Both the position numbers and the translations under genes were made by a program. Positions 55,186-64,000 of a stretch of DNA of 64,000 nucleotides are shown one piece after another. The stretch lies in IMG/VR virus record IMGVR_UViG_3300008110_000048, positions 1-64,000 of that record. One strand, written 5' to 3'. The DNA is from a virus. The notes under the pieces are model-generated. The model was not told the origin of the DNA. It made no database searches and was given only the letters and a program-made list of their open reading frames with translations. The stretch's first letter is position 1; the number at the start of each line of letters is the position of its first letter.

Positions 55186-56994
55186 TTAAATATCTATTAT
55201 TTTTGAATAATTTGAATGGCCTATTTGTGGTGAAACATTTCCAGGATTTCTTGTAACCACAATTATTCCACCTGTACTACCTTGATTTCCTGGATTTCCT
55301 GCATTGGCAGCACCTGCTGCTCCAGCTGCTCCACCAGTACCACCACTAAAGTTAACATTTGTAGCGTTATGACTTGGGGCACTAGTTCTATTACTGGTTA
55401 CAGCTCCTGTTATTACATTAACGGTAGCAGCACTGTGGGGATGACTACCAGCGTTGTGGCCAGAAGGATGAGGTGTGCCACTATGGGGAGATGGCCCTGT
55501 ACTACCAGCAGGGTGCGGATGTGATCCAGCAGGGTGTGGATGATGCCCTGCGTGGTGGTGCTGGACGCCATTGTGGCCAGAGTTTAATCCAACGCTAGGA
55601 ATGTTAGTATGCGGAGCATTTGTAGCGGGGTGCGATGCAGCAGCGACATGGTGGTGACCATGTCCTGCATTCGTGTAAACGTGTCCATTGTGGTGAGAAG
55701 CTGGGTTATTAGGAAATGATCCTGATGGATGAGAATATGGATGATTGCCAGCGTTATGATTGCCAGCGTGATGGCCATGACCAGAATTAATTGTTGAGTT
55801 TTTGTTTACCGTTCCATTATGGTTGCTGAAGCCAATTGAGTTAACACTAATTCCTGATGCATGGGAGCCATGAGATGCATTTGAGTTTCCATTATGACCA
55901 GAAACTCTATGTCCATTAACACCATGGGGATGACTGCCGTGACCAGAGTTATGAGCGGAACCACCATTATGACCTAAAACATATGTTACATATGGGGCAG
56001 ATCGATGTGTTACGGCATTGTGCCCATGGGGCGCGTGGATATGTGTGTTCGATGCATTATGGTGCCCGGTTGCGGTATGAAGAACCGCATTATGAGGGTT
56101 AGCATGAGGGCCGCCATCTGGATGCGGATGCGCTCCAGATGGATGGGGGTGTGATCCAGCATTATGCCCAGAAGGGTGTGGAGTACCAGAAGTTGGATTA
56201 ACAATAGTACCACCAGCATTATGTGGAAAGTTACCAGAATTATGATATCCAGTTATATTTGGTGCGGGGTTTCCAGCTGAACCGGGATTACCTTGGGTTG
56301 CTGGATTGCCTGCGCCGCCTGCATAACCATAACTAACTATTGTTCCAGATCCAGCTATAGTTTTTGCAATAATTATTACCAGCCCTCCACCAGGCCCGCC
56401 AACTCCGCCCGTTCCAGCAGTAGCAGCATTTCCCGCAGTGCCAGCATTTCCGGCACCACCAGCTTGACCAACAGTTGCTCCGATAAAGTTACCAGCGTTC
56501 CCAGCAAATGGTCCTGTTGCTGCTGTAACGTTTCCCGATGTACCGGAAGTGCCAAGAGAACCGCCACCAATTTTTGTTATTGTTCCAGCGCTTGTTATAA
56601 GCCAGCCAGAAATTGAATCGTCTAAATCATGCAGGACTGTGGGATCAATTGTTGTATTACTTGTGCCCCAGGCGCTTGCTGGGTTTAATGCGTTCTGTCT
56701 ACCAGATACTGTGCCTGATCCATCGGAAATATTTGACAAAGTTGCCGCGGGCATACCTAAGGTGCCATTATTTGTAAGTGTTCCGTTAACAAATATACGA
56801 AATCCATTCGTAAATAATGTTGCTCCAGAATCAACTGTTAAATTAGTGTAATACATATCTTTAGTTAAATATGTAGTTCCACTAGTTATGGTTACATCAC
56901 CGTCTGTTCCTTCGCCAAAAATAGAATCATCACGTTGAGTTTTAGTTTGATTAAGTCTACGAATACGGTTACTCATAATTAAGCTACCTGACAA
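55186..56994 (-). CDS. His/Gly/Asn-rich appendage protein (602 aa)
   Basis: Residues about 20-90 (IFGEGTDGDVTITSGTTYLT, YTNLTVDSGATLFTNGFRIF) match the start of the next upstream gene: a beta-helix-like structural module. Residues 90-240 are Gly/Ala-rich. From about 240 to 560 the chain is a degenerate repeat of HNAG, HPSG and SHPHP units, with around a quarter His. It ends with a Gly-rich strand TGGIIVVTRNPG. The His content could bind metals such as Zn, Cu or Ni, or make a pH-sensitive fibre. It belongs to the tail/appendage block. No close known family. Confidence 0.65.
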   Translation of the reverse strand: MSGSLIMSNRIRRLNQTKTQRDDSIFGEGTDGDVTITSGTTYLTKDMYYTNLTVDSGATLFTNGFRIFVNGTLTNNGTLGMPAATLSNISDGSGTVSGRQNALNPASAWGTSNTTIDPTVLHDLDDSISGWLITSAGTITKIGGGSLGTSGTSGNVTAATGPFAGNAGNFIGATVGQAGGAGNAGTAGNAATAGTGGVGGPGGGLVIIIAKTIAGSGTIVSYGYAGGAGNPATQGNPGSAGNPAPNITGYHNSGNFPHNAGGTIVNPTSGTPHPSGHNAGSHPHPSGAHPHPDGGPHANPHNAVLHTATGHHNASNTHIHAPHGHNAVTHRSAPYVTYVLGHNGGSAHNSGHGSHPHGVNGHRVSGHNGNSNASHGSHASGISVNSIGFSNHNGTVNKNSTINSGHGHHAGNHNAGNHPYSHPSGSFPNNPASHHNGHVYTNAGHGHHHVAAASHPATNAPHTNIPSVGLNSGHNGVQHHHAGHHPHPAGSHPHPAGSTGPSPHSGTPHPSGHNAGSHPHSAATVNVITGAVTSNRTSAPSHNATNVNFSGGTGGAAGAAGAANAGNPGNQGSTGGIIVVTRNPGNVSPQIGHSNYSKIIDI

Positions 56995-57755
56995 TAAATA
57001 ACATTTCCGGCAGCGCAGCTGGTTCCACCAGTAACGTCAGTTGTTATTCCACTATTTAAAGCTGCGGATGAAGATATGACAATAATTGCTCCGCCACCAC
57101 CGCCACCAGAACCGCTTGTACCTGGTGCCTTAATATAACCAGTGCCACTTGAAACAGTGATAAATCTTGCTGCGAGTATTACAACGCCACCACCAGCTCC
57201 AGAAACGCCACCAGCTCCACCACGCAAAAAGGTTGGAGTAGTTGAGGACCCTGTTATGGAGTAGCCTCGGACAGCTTGGAACGACTGCTTATAATAATCA
57301 GTGCCACCAGTTGCAGCTGTCGGTGCAGTTGCAGTTTGAGTAGCGCTAGAACCACCAAGACTATGGGTGACAGCAGTATTGTTTGCGCCCCCTTGCTGAA
57401 TTGATCCGGCAGTAGAAAAGCCTGTTGTGAAACCTATAGTAGAACCACTACCAAAAGTTAAACTATTTTGTACAAATATTCTATATCCAGCTGGATTTAA
57501 ACGAACGTTTGCTGACAAAGTTAAATTATAGCAATATATATCCCTTGTCATAGTGTATACTGAAGTTGATGGGGCCATTGATAAGACGGTACTTGAACCA
57601 TCAAAGGTAACAGAACCATCGGCTCCTGATCCGTATATTTGATCAGCAACGTCAACTAGGTTACCCAATGTTAGTAAATCAGAGTATGTAGACGAAGTGC
57701 CACCAACAAAACTCACACCAGTTGTAGTATTGTTAACTCTAATAAACTTTCCCAT
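56979..57755 (-). CDS. Gly-rich minor tail/appendage protein (258 aa)
   Basis: Shares with the His-rich gene IYGSGADGSVTFDGSSTVLS, TMTRDIYCYNLTLSANVRLN, GYRIFVQNSLTFGSGSTI and the closing Gly stretch GGGGGGAIIVISSSA. It is the shorter copy, without the His repeat. Such beta-rich glycine modules occur in phage tail fibres and receptor-binding tips. The 16-base overlap with the His-rich gene suggests coupling. Confidence 0.65.
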   Translation of the reverse strand: MGKFIRVNNTTTGVSFVGGTSSTYSDLLTLGNLVDVADQIYGSGADGSVTFDGSSTVLSMAPSTSVYTMTRDIYCYNLTLSANVRLNPAGYRIFVQNSLTFGSGSTIGFTTGFSTAGSIQQGGANNTAVTHSLGGSSATQTATAPTAATGGTDYYKQSFQAVRGYSITGSSTTPTFLRGGAGGVSGAGGGVVILAARFITVSSGTGYIKAPGTSGSGGGGGGAIIVISSSAALNSGITTDVTGGTSCAAGNVIYCQVA

Positions 57756-57760
57756 AATTA

Positions 57761-58135
57761 TCAGTATTCTTCATATCCATTGATCATATAATTAACCGTA
57801 GTAGTGCTAGCTTTACCTCTTATTTTATCAGAATAAGTATCACCAGCTGTATTATCAGAATTAGTTAAAACTAAGGATGTTGACAGTGTAACAGTTTCGT
57901 TTGCAGCAAGTGTTAATGAATTGATAAAAATATGATCGGTGCCTACCGTAACATTCTTAGGCTTTAACCAAAGCGTCACTGTTGCACTAGATGCTGCGGT
58001 ATTACATAATATAATCTCTTTAATAACAGCAGTTGTAGTATAACCAGTATTTCTTGGAACTGTATATAAATCTTCTGCGGTGTCTGCTACAGCAAAATTT
58101 TCTGGACCAGATAGCCTTTTCATTTGCAACGCCAT
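57761..58135 (-). CDS. small virion-type beta protein (124 aa)
   Basis: Beta-rich: AEDLYTVPRNTGYTTTAVIK, EIILCNTAASSATVTLWLKP, HIFINSLTLAANETVTLSTS, MINGYEEY. This pattern is common in small phage head or tail decoration proteins found beside fibre genes. The start overlaps the next upstream stop. Exact role unknown. Confidence 0.6.
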   Translation of the reverse strand: MALQMKRLSGPENFAVADTAEDLYTVPRNTGYTTTAVIKEIILCNTAASSATVTLWLKPKNVTVGTDHIFINSLTLAANETVTLSTSLVLTNSDNTAGDTYSDKIRGKASTTTVNYMINGYEEY

Positions 58136-58320
58136 TAGATGACCTCCATTATAAACCGACGATTATCGGCTATATCTCTACTAACTTGTTTAGAGTTTGT
58201 ATTGTAATCAGACTGATTCGATGCATCCAGTGCATCCTGAGCGGTTTCTTCTGCTCCAGAAAAGTTTGCTGTCGTTTCCGTTTCAGTTGAACCATCATAT
58301 GTGTATTTCACACGTGGCAT
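58135..58320 (-). CDS. small acidic virion-region protein (61 aa)
   Basis: MPRVKYTYDGSTETETTANF, then AQDALDASNQSDYNTNSKQV and a basic DIADNRRFIMEVI. Thr/Glu/Asp/Asn-rich. Starts 12 bases after the fibre gene with an AGGAG site. Unknown. Confidence 0.55.
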   Translation of the reverse strand: MPRVKYTYDGSTETETTANFSGAEETAQDALDASNQSDYNTNSKQVSRDIADNRRFIMEVI

Positions 58321-58332
58321 TTTAATCTCCTA

Positions 58333-61300
58333 TTAGTTTGTATATCCATAAAGTTTCCATGTTCCAGAAAGATTGACAGTGCTTGCTCCTAATCTGAAAT
58401 TGTTAAGCTGTATTCCATCATAAGACGATGCCGTTGTATGTTGAACAGTGGATGTATAGTTACCCCATGCCGACGCACAGTGCGCTGAAATAATTGTTCT
58501 ATCTGCAACAAATGGGCGAGATATATCCATAACAATATGAATATCCGAGTTAGATATTCCACCACATACTCCTATGCTTGAATTTTGCCCAGTATAATTG
58601 TCTGCGACTCCGCCAAATGTAAGTCCCTGCATAGCGTAGTAGTAAGCTGTTGCTGCTGCTGTGCCACCAGAAAGCATATTGATATAGAAGAGATAAAAGT
58701 CTCCGCTTGCTGCTTGCAAGTTTGTTAATACAAGACGATAATTATCATAAGTAGACGAAAATATTGACTGCAAGTTGACTACTGTTGCGCCAGAGAATGT
58801 GCCACTTGACAAGTAAACAAGACCAATATCAGCTGTTGTAGCAACAGTTCCAGATTTATTTGGTAAAGTTAATGTTCTGTTTGCGGTCAACGTAGTTGGT
58901 ATAAATTTTGTAGACAATGATCCAGTTCCGCCAGCACGACCGGCCAACTGAATACCATCTTGCGTGGATGCCACACGAATAACTTGAGTTCCAAGAACAT
59001 CGAGCTCAACAGATGGTGAAGAAGTGCCAACACCAACACGATTATTAGTTGCATCAACATAAAGAGTATTTGTATCAACCGTTAAGGCTGCTGCTGTTAG
59101 GCGTGTTCCGTCAAAGGTAAGGTTTGCGCTGCCAGCAGCTGCATTAGAACCATCTTTATAGACAACTTGATTAGCAGAACCAGCTACTGGACCAGTAGCA
59201 CCTTGTGCTCCAGTTGCACCTTGGGGCCCTTGTGGACCTGTTGATCCTTGCGGTCCCATGTCTCCCTGGGGACCTGTAGCACCTTGAGGACCGGTAGCTC
59301 CTTGAGCGCCTGTAGCTCCTTGAGGGCCTGTGGCTCCTTGGGCACCCTGAGGACCGATATCACCTTGTGGGCCAGTGGCGCCTTGAGGGCCAGTGGCGCC
59401 TTGAGGGCCAGTAGCACCTTGAGCACCGGTAGCTCCTTGGGGGCCAGTAGCACCAGTTGAACCTTGAGGACCTGTGTCACCCTGTGGTCCCTGTGGTCCA
59501 GTTGAACCTTGGGGACCAGTATCGCCTTGGGCTCCTGTAGCACCTTGGGCACCAGTAGCACCTTGTGGACCAGTTGCACCCTGTGACCCCGTTTCACCTT
59601 GAGGTCCAATAGAACCTTGTGGTCCCTGTGGACCCACGGAACCCTGTGGACCAACATCTCCTTGAGCGCCAGTAGCACCTTGGGCGCCTGTTGCGCCCTG
59701 AGGACCTGTGGCTCCCTGTGCCCCCTGTGGTCCGGTTGCACCCTGGGCACCTGTAGCACCTTGGGGCCCGACATCTCCTTGTGGGCCAGTTGCACCTTGG
59801 GGACCTGTGGCTCCTTGAGGACCAGTGGCTCCTTGAGGGCCAACAGATCCCTGAGGGCCCTGAGGTCCAGTGTCACCCTGAGGTCCTATTGGACCTTGAG
59901 CGCCTGTTGAACCTTGCGGTCCTGTATCTCCTTGGGCACCTGTGGCTCCCTGAGCTCCAGTAGCACCTTGTGACCCTTGCGCTCCAGTAGCACCTTGAGC
60001 GCCTGTAGCGCCCTGGGGTCCAGTTGCCCCCTGAGAACCCGTTGCACCTTGGGGCCCTTGAGGTCCAACTTGTGTATAGGTAACCTGAACAGCGGTAAAT
60101 ATAATAGAAGGAATTGCTGGTGCTGGAGAAACTGCTGGAAAATAATCAAGTGATATACCAGTATTTGTTGTTTGCCAAAACAACTCAATATAGTCATTAG
60201 CATTGAGGCTTAAGACCAGGTTAACTGTACCTATGGCTCTACCATCTGTTCCGCCATGGCTTTCAACAACGCTCCATCGGCTATCTGAGTCAGGAATATT
60301 AGAACCATTCTTCTTAAACCAGATATTTGCATCATGAATCTGACTATCACTGTTTGCCCATTGGACTGAGAAAGTCAAAGAATATACGCCAGCATAACCG
60401 AAATTAATTCTTGAATTATTAGAAAGTGTTACTCCAAAATTATTAGAATCATAATTATCATAAGTTATTGCATAAGCTGTATTTGCAGCTACTGCGGTTT
60501 GATCTTGATTTGACCAAAATGAACCCCAGTATGCAATTGTTCCACCAGCACCTTGCGGTCCTTGAGCGCCTTGTGGACCAGCACCACCAACATTAACCCA
60601 GTTCATTCCGTCTGTTCCGATAATTATTGAATTGTCTGGATTCGTACCGATTGAGTTCATCATCCAAGATGTACCCGTATTTGCTGTTCCTAGTGAAACA
60701 AAAACATAGTCACCGTTTTGAACTTCTGTACCATCGGTATTGTCAAAGTCGGAGGTACGAGTTAGTCGCCAATATGTAGAGCCGTCGCCAACTGTTGTTA
60801 CAACATAGATACCGTTATGGATTTGGTTAATTTGGTTTTTAACGAGAACTCTGTCGTTGGCAACAACAGTACGTGAGTCAACAACAAGAGCACCAAATGT
60901 TGATGCTTGAAGATACGCGCCATCGCCAGTTCCGTTATTGTCATCAGCAGTACCAGCAGTATATGTAGGAGAGTTGGGAAGGGCTGCATTTGTAGCGGTT
61001 CTTACTGATTCGTGTGAGTTAAGGTTTCCGACTGGGCCTTGTGGCCCTTGTGAACCCTGGACTCCTTGTGCGCCTTGAGAACCAGTAGCTCCTTGCGGTC
61101 CTTGGGCGCCTGTGGCACCCTGTGCACCTGTTGCACCTTGCGGGCCAGTATCTCCTTGTGGGCCCTGTGGCCCCTGAGGACCAGTAGAACCTTGGGGGCC
61201 AGTAGCACCTTGGGGGCCCGTTGCACCTTGAGCTCCCTGTGAGCCAACTGCACCTTGAGGACCCACATCTCCTTGTGGTCCAGTCGAACCCTGTGGTCCA

Positions 61301-62589
61301 GTGTCACCTTGTGCCCCCGTGGCTCCTTGGGCACCAGTAGCTCCCTGGGCACCAGTAGCTCCCTGAGGACCTATATCTCCTTGAGGACCTTGCGGTCCTT
61401 GGGCGCCTGTAGCTCCTTGGGCTCCCGTTGAGCCTTGTGCTCCGGTAGCCCCCTGTGGACCCTGAGCCCCTGTTGCTCCCTGAGGGCCAGTAGCGCCTTG
61501 AGGGCCAACGTCACCCTGTGGACCATCTCCACCAACTGGACCCTGAGCGCCTTGTGCTCCAGTTGAACCCTGAGGTCCAGTGGCACCTTGGGGGCCAGTA
61601 GCGCCTTGTGGGCCTTGCGCGCCTGTGGCACCTTGAGCACCTTGGGGGCCAGTAGCCCCTTGTGAACCAACATCTCCCTGTGCACCTTGTGGTCCAGTTG
61701 CCCCCTGTGGACCAATATCACCCTGTGGTCCTTGTGCTCCAGTTGCCCCTTGTGCTCCCGTAGAACCTTGGGGGCCAGTTGCGCCTTGGGGTCCAGCGTC
61801 TCCTTGTGGACCCGTAGCGCCTTGTGCTCCAGTTGAACCTTGGGGCCCAGTAGCTCCCTGTGCTCCTACTGCCCCTTGCGGGCCTTGAGATCCTGTTGCT
61901 CCTTGTGCACCCTGTGGACCCACATCTCCCTGGGGACCGGTAGAACCTTGTGGCCCAGTAGAACCTTGGGGACCTGTGGCACCTTGGGGGCCAATGTCCC
62001 CCTGTGGCCCTTGTGAACCCTGGGAACCCGTAGCACCTTGGGGGCCTTGTGTACCCTGAGGGCCGGTAGCGCCTTGTGATCCAGTTGCACCTTGGGGGCC
62101 TTGGGCACCTTGGGGGCCCTGTACGCCAGCAAGAATGTCCGTACTGGCACCATTGCCTCCAGTACTTATGTCAATATAAAAACCCCTGGCTGTCCCCCCC
62201 TGCTCAAAAAAACGAAGCCTGTTTTGATAGACATCAATGGTAACACCACCAGTCAGAGTGGTATTTGTAACAGCTTTCTTTAGGAATATTTCACCACCCT
62301 CATCACCAGATGAGTTGTTAGAAATAAGATAGCCTCCAGCAGTTACATTATTGGTAACTGATATAGAGGATGGTAAGCTAATTGCAAAAGAACCAGATGT
62401 TTCAGTTACATTTATTTGATCTGTTGTTCCAGTAATTGCAGTAATTAATTTAGAAGCAACGATAGTATTAGATGCGTTTTTATAAAATATTTTACCGTCT
62501 GCATAATTGATTGCTACTTCACCATGAGTCAGAGCAGAGGGTACGGACGTAGAAGTACCTGAATTTTTTATAACAAGGGTATTGGCCAT
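58333..62589 (-). CDS. collagen-like tail fibre protein (1418 aa)
   Basis: The N terminus ([20 protein letters not shown], then [11 protein letters not shown]) is typical of phage tail fibres. Two long Gly-X-Y blocks follow, mainly GPQ and GAT/GAQ triplets (about residues 154-520 and 840-1135). They are separated by a domain with [20 protein letters not shown] and then a beta-sandwich like C1q/TNF ([20 protein letters not shown]). The C terminus ([38 protein letters not shown]) is again fibre-like and likely receptor-binding. Trimeric collagen-like shafts are expected. Thr at the Y position could carry sugars, given the glycosyltransferase nearby. Confidence 0.9.
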   Translation of the reverse strand: MANTLVIKNSGTSTSVPSALTHGEVAINYADGKIFYKNASNTIVASKLITAITGTTDQINVTETSGSFAISLPSSISVTNNVTAGGYLISNNSSGDEGGEIFLKKAVTNTTLTGGVTIDVYQNRLRFFEQGGTARGFYIDISTGGNGASTDILAGVQGPQGAQGPQGATGSQGATGPQGTQGPQGATGSQGSQGPQGDIGPQGATGPQGSTGPQGSTGPQGDVGPQGAQGATGSQGPQGAVGAQGATGPQGSTGAQGATGPQGDAGPQGATGPQGSTGAQGATGAQGPQGDIGPQGATGPQGAQGDVGSQGATGPQGAQGATGAQGPQGATGPQGATGPQGSTGAQGAQGPVGGDGPQGDVGPQGATGPQGATGAQGPQGATGAQGSTGAQGATGAQGPQGPQGDIGPQGATGAQGATGAQGATGAQGDTGPQGSTGPQGDVGPQGAVGSQGAQGATGPQGATGPQGSTGPQGPQGPQGDTGPQGATGAQGATGAQGPQGATGSQGAQGVQGSQGPQGPVGNLNSHESVRTATNAALPNSPTYTAGTADDNNGTGDGAYLQASTFGALVVDSRTVVANDRVLVKNQINQIHNGIYVVTTVGDGSTYWRLTRTSDFDNTDGTEVQNGDYVFVSLGTANTGTSWMMNSIGTNPDNSIIIGTDGMNWVNVGGAGPQGAQGPQGAGGTIAYWGSFWSNQDQTAVAANTAYAITYDNYDSNNFGVTLSNNSRINFGYAGVYSLTFSVQWANSDSQIHDANIWFKKNGSNIPDSDSRWSVVESHGGTDGRAIGTVNLVLSLNANDYIELFWQTTNTGISLDYFPAVSPAPAIPSIIFTAVQVTYTQVGPQGPQGATGSQGATGPQGATGAQGATGAQGSQGATGAQGATGAQGDTGPQGSTGAQGPIGPQGDTGPQGPQGSVGPQGATGPQGATGPQGATGPQGDVGPQGATGAQGATGPQGAQGATGPQGATGAQGATGAQGDVGPQGSVGPQGPQGSIGPQGETGSQGATGPQGATGAQGATGAQGDTGPQGSTGPQGPQGDTGPQGSTGATGPQGATGAQGATGPQGATGPQGATGPQGDIGPQGAQGATGPQGATGAQGATGPQGATGPQGDMGPQGSTGPQGPQGATGAQGATGPVAGSANQVVYKDGSNAAAGSANLTFDGTRLTAAALTVDTNTLYVDATNNRVGVGTSSPSVELDVLGTQVIRVASTQDGIQLAGRAGGTGSLSTKFIPTTLTANRTLTLPNKSGTVATTADIGLVYLSSGTFSGATVVNLQSIFSSTYDNYRLVLTNLQAASGDFYLFYINMLSGGTAAATAYYYAMQGLTFGGVADNYTGQNSSIGVCGGISNSDIHIVMDISRPFVADRTIISAHCASAWGNYTSTVQHTTASSYDGIQLNNFRLGASTVNLSGTWKLYGYTN
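59185..60065 (-). repeat. collagen-like repeat block 2 of the fibre gene
   Basis: DNA repeats with a 9-base-multiple period encoding Gly-X-Y triplets ([15 protein letters not shown]). Such DNA is prone to slippage and can also create long false frames on the other strand. Confidence 0.85.
61025..62130 (-). repeat. collagen-like repeat block 1 of the fibre gene
   Basis: Long uninterrupted Gly-X-Y coding repeat with the same triplets as block 2, plus rare GGD and GVQ variants. The two blocks are similar enough for internal recombination. Confidence 0.85.
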
Positions 62590-62725
62590 TAAAAACCTCT
62601 ATAAAAATAGATAAAGTAAGCGCTTTATAGAACAATAGTAACATATTTTTCAGCTTTGCGCTAGTTAAAGTCAATTTGATTCAAGGAGTTTAGTCTTACT
62701 ATTGCACAAGAGGATGGGAGTCTTT

Positions 62726-64000
62726 ATGCGGAATTTTATAAGTAATTTATTTAGATTATCAACGGTAAGTATAGCTGTTGTAGGATTTTTTGCACCACTA
62801 TCCAGTGCGCAAGCAAGTAACACTTTTGTCAATGGAGACTTTAATGGATCCTCCGGATGGACTGTCTCCCAGAACGGAGGCTCTGGAGTTTTATTCAATG
62901 GCTCTTTGCAATTTTCTTATGAAACGGGCGAAGTTTTTCAATCTATTCCTGTCACACCAGGAGAGATTATAAATTTTTCATTTGTGGTTAATAATAGTAC
63001 GACGAATAGCATAGGCCAAGGTGCTGTGTCAGACACCTGGACAGCAACTCTATCCTCAGACTCCCCCTCTCCCGCTTCAGCTACGGTCACTAGATCTATT
63101 TCCCATAACCTGGAAAACTTCAGTTTGTCCATTACCATTCCTGAGGGAGCAACAACCGCTACAATAACCTTTAGTGGTATAGACAATGGATACTGGGCTG
63201 GGCACTACGGTCCGAGCATTGATAATGTAAATTTATCTATCACTCCAGCACCACTGCCTTTTACTCCTGGAAATAATGGCTGCGGTCCATATCAAGCCTT
63301 TACTGTCACTGGAACTTCTGGTGGCGCAATCTGGGGTTCCAATCCCTACACAGATGACTCAACGTTTTCTTCAGCTGCTGTTCACGCTGGTTTAATTGAC
63401 GTTGGCGAAACCGCGATCATTGAACCATATCTGGTAGACAACTACCCATCCTATGTAGGTAGTACTGCAAATGGCGTCTCAACCTATGACTGGGGAAGTA
63501 ACTGGTGCGGGTATTACATTCGTATTCTTGGTACTTCCGGCGAAACACCTACAACTACAACAACTATACCCAACTTTCTTGGAGTTCCCCAGAGCGTTAC
63601 TGTCACAGACACCGGTGAGGGTGTACTTGTTGACTGGGAAGTGGCAAACGACGATACTGGAGTTTCTCCAGAGCGGTATGCAATCTCATGGAGCACTGGC
63701 TCTGCTGGATGGGGCGTTGCAACCGGAAATGTTGGCGATGCAAGCGCATTAAATACCGAGATATTTCTTGGCTATTCACTATTTGAGGGAACTGGTGGTC
63801 TTGGCACTGAGTATACCTTCACGGTTCGCGCAGATAACGACACAACCGGTGTGTACTCACAACCGTCCTCTGGTATTCAATTTGTAGTTAGCGCACCACC
63901 GCCGCCTACGACCACTACTACTACCACAACTACAGAACCTCCAACAACAACTACAGAACCAGAGACAACTACTACTGAAGCTCCAGTTGTAACAGAACCA
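62726..64000 (+). CDS. secreted multidomain surface protein with LCCL-like and fibronectin-like domains (incomplete)
   Basis: ATG 62726 (or 62714) after GGATGGGAGTCTTT. A signal peptide (STVSIAVVGFFAPLSSAQA) is followed by FVNGDFNGSSGWTV, a carbohydrate-binding-type beta domain. Next comes CGPYQAFTVTGTSGGAIWGS with AAVHAGLIDVGE, ANGVSTYDWGSNWCG: an LCCL-like domain. Then a fibronectin-III-like domain (PQSVTVTDTGEGVLVDWEVA) and a Thr/Pro/Glu linker (TTTTTEPPTTTTEPE) that runs off the window. The linker style is typical of actinobacterial exported proteins. Possibly a host-derived adhesin or an export that alters the host surface. Confidence 0.7.
   Translation, partial: MRNFISNLFRLSTVSIAVVGFFAPLSSAQASNTFVNGDFNGSSGWTVSQNGGSGVLFNGSLQFSYETGEVFQSIPVTPGEIINFSFVVNNSTTNSIGQGAVSDTWTATLSSDSPSPASATVTRSISHNLENFSLSITIPEGATTATITFSGIDNGYWAGHYGPSIDNVNLSITPAPLPFTPGNNGCGPYQAFTVTGTSGGAIWGSNPYTDDSTFSSAAVHAGLIDVGETAIIEPYLVDNYPSYVGSTANGVSTYDWGSNWCGYYIRILGTSGETPTTTTTIPNFLGVPQSVTVTDTGEGVLVDWEVANDDTGVSPERYAISWSTGSAGWGVATGNVGDASALNTEIFLGYSLFEGTGGLGTEYTFTVRADNDTTGVYSQPSSGIQFVVSAPPPPTTTTTTTTTEPPTTTTEPETTTTEAPVVTEP

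Noticed and set aside
59185-62150. Long open frames opposite and in other phases of the fibre gene
   Set aside because: They arise from the Gly-X-Y DNA repeat and have low-complexity products without start signals.

Overview
The window is part of a large tailed-phage genome whose host is probably an actinobacterium. Evidence for a phage: dense, overlapping small genes in long same-strand runs; seven tRNA genes; SSB, SF2 helicase, dCMP-deaminase-like and uracil-DNA-glycosylase-like genes; two lysozyme-like secreted proteins beside a membrane protein; and collagen-like fibre genes. Evidence for an actinobacterial host: a WhiB-like gene, three secreted proteins resembling DUF732, Thr/Pro-rich TTTT linkers and extended -10 promoters (TGNTATAAT). 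Most of the DNA is AT-rich; a handful of genes (716-1735, 8567-11134, 11259-12179, 30212-30466, 38237-38662) use clearly more G/C-ending codons.

Layout. 1-5.3 kb: small genes, zinc-binding miniproteins, a HicA-like protein and an SSB-tailed protein. 5.3-8.5 kb: tRNA-Arg, structured RNAs, a winged-helix protein and a lysis-like block. 8.6-11.1 kb: an 855-residue protein with a DYDGE motif, possibly a two-barrel RNA polymerase. 11.2-12.9 kb: the main find, a TIGR-Tas locus. It consists of a stand-alone Nop/IS110-like Tas protein followed by 19 units of 37 bp in which two conserved 10-bp repeats alternate with variable 9-bp and 8-bp spacers. 13-24 kb: oxygenase, helicase, deaminase, six tRNAs, a complex structured RNA beside tRNA-Met, secreted proteins and WhiB. 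24-38 kb: a membrane M50-like protease, then a ubiquitin-like conjugation cassette (E2-like, JAB peptidase, E1/ThiF, beta-grasp Ubl) with an AAA+ ATPase and two further E2-like proteins. 37.7-48.5 kb: MerR-like regulator, SSB, UDG-like protein, KTSC protein and many small accessory genes.

48.5-62.6 kb, minus strand: a fibre and modification module. It encodes a 1418-residue collagen-like fibre, smaller appendage proteins, an unusual His/Gly/Asn-rich protein, then three 2OG-Fe(II) oxygenase-like proteins, a flavin tryptophan halogenase, a methyltransferase-like protein and a family-2 glycosyltransferase. These probably decorate virion or host-surface molecules. From 62.7 kb a plus-strand secreted LCCL/fibronectin-like protein runs off the window.

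Functions come from motif recognition by eye. Many small genes are unrecognised, and RNA foldings were made by hand from complementary segments.
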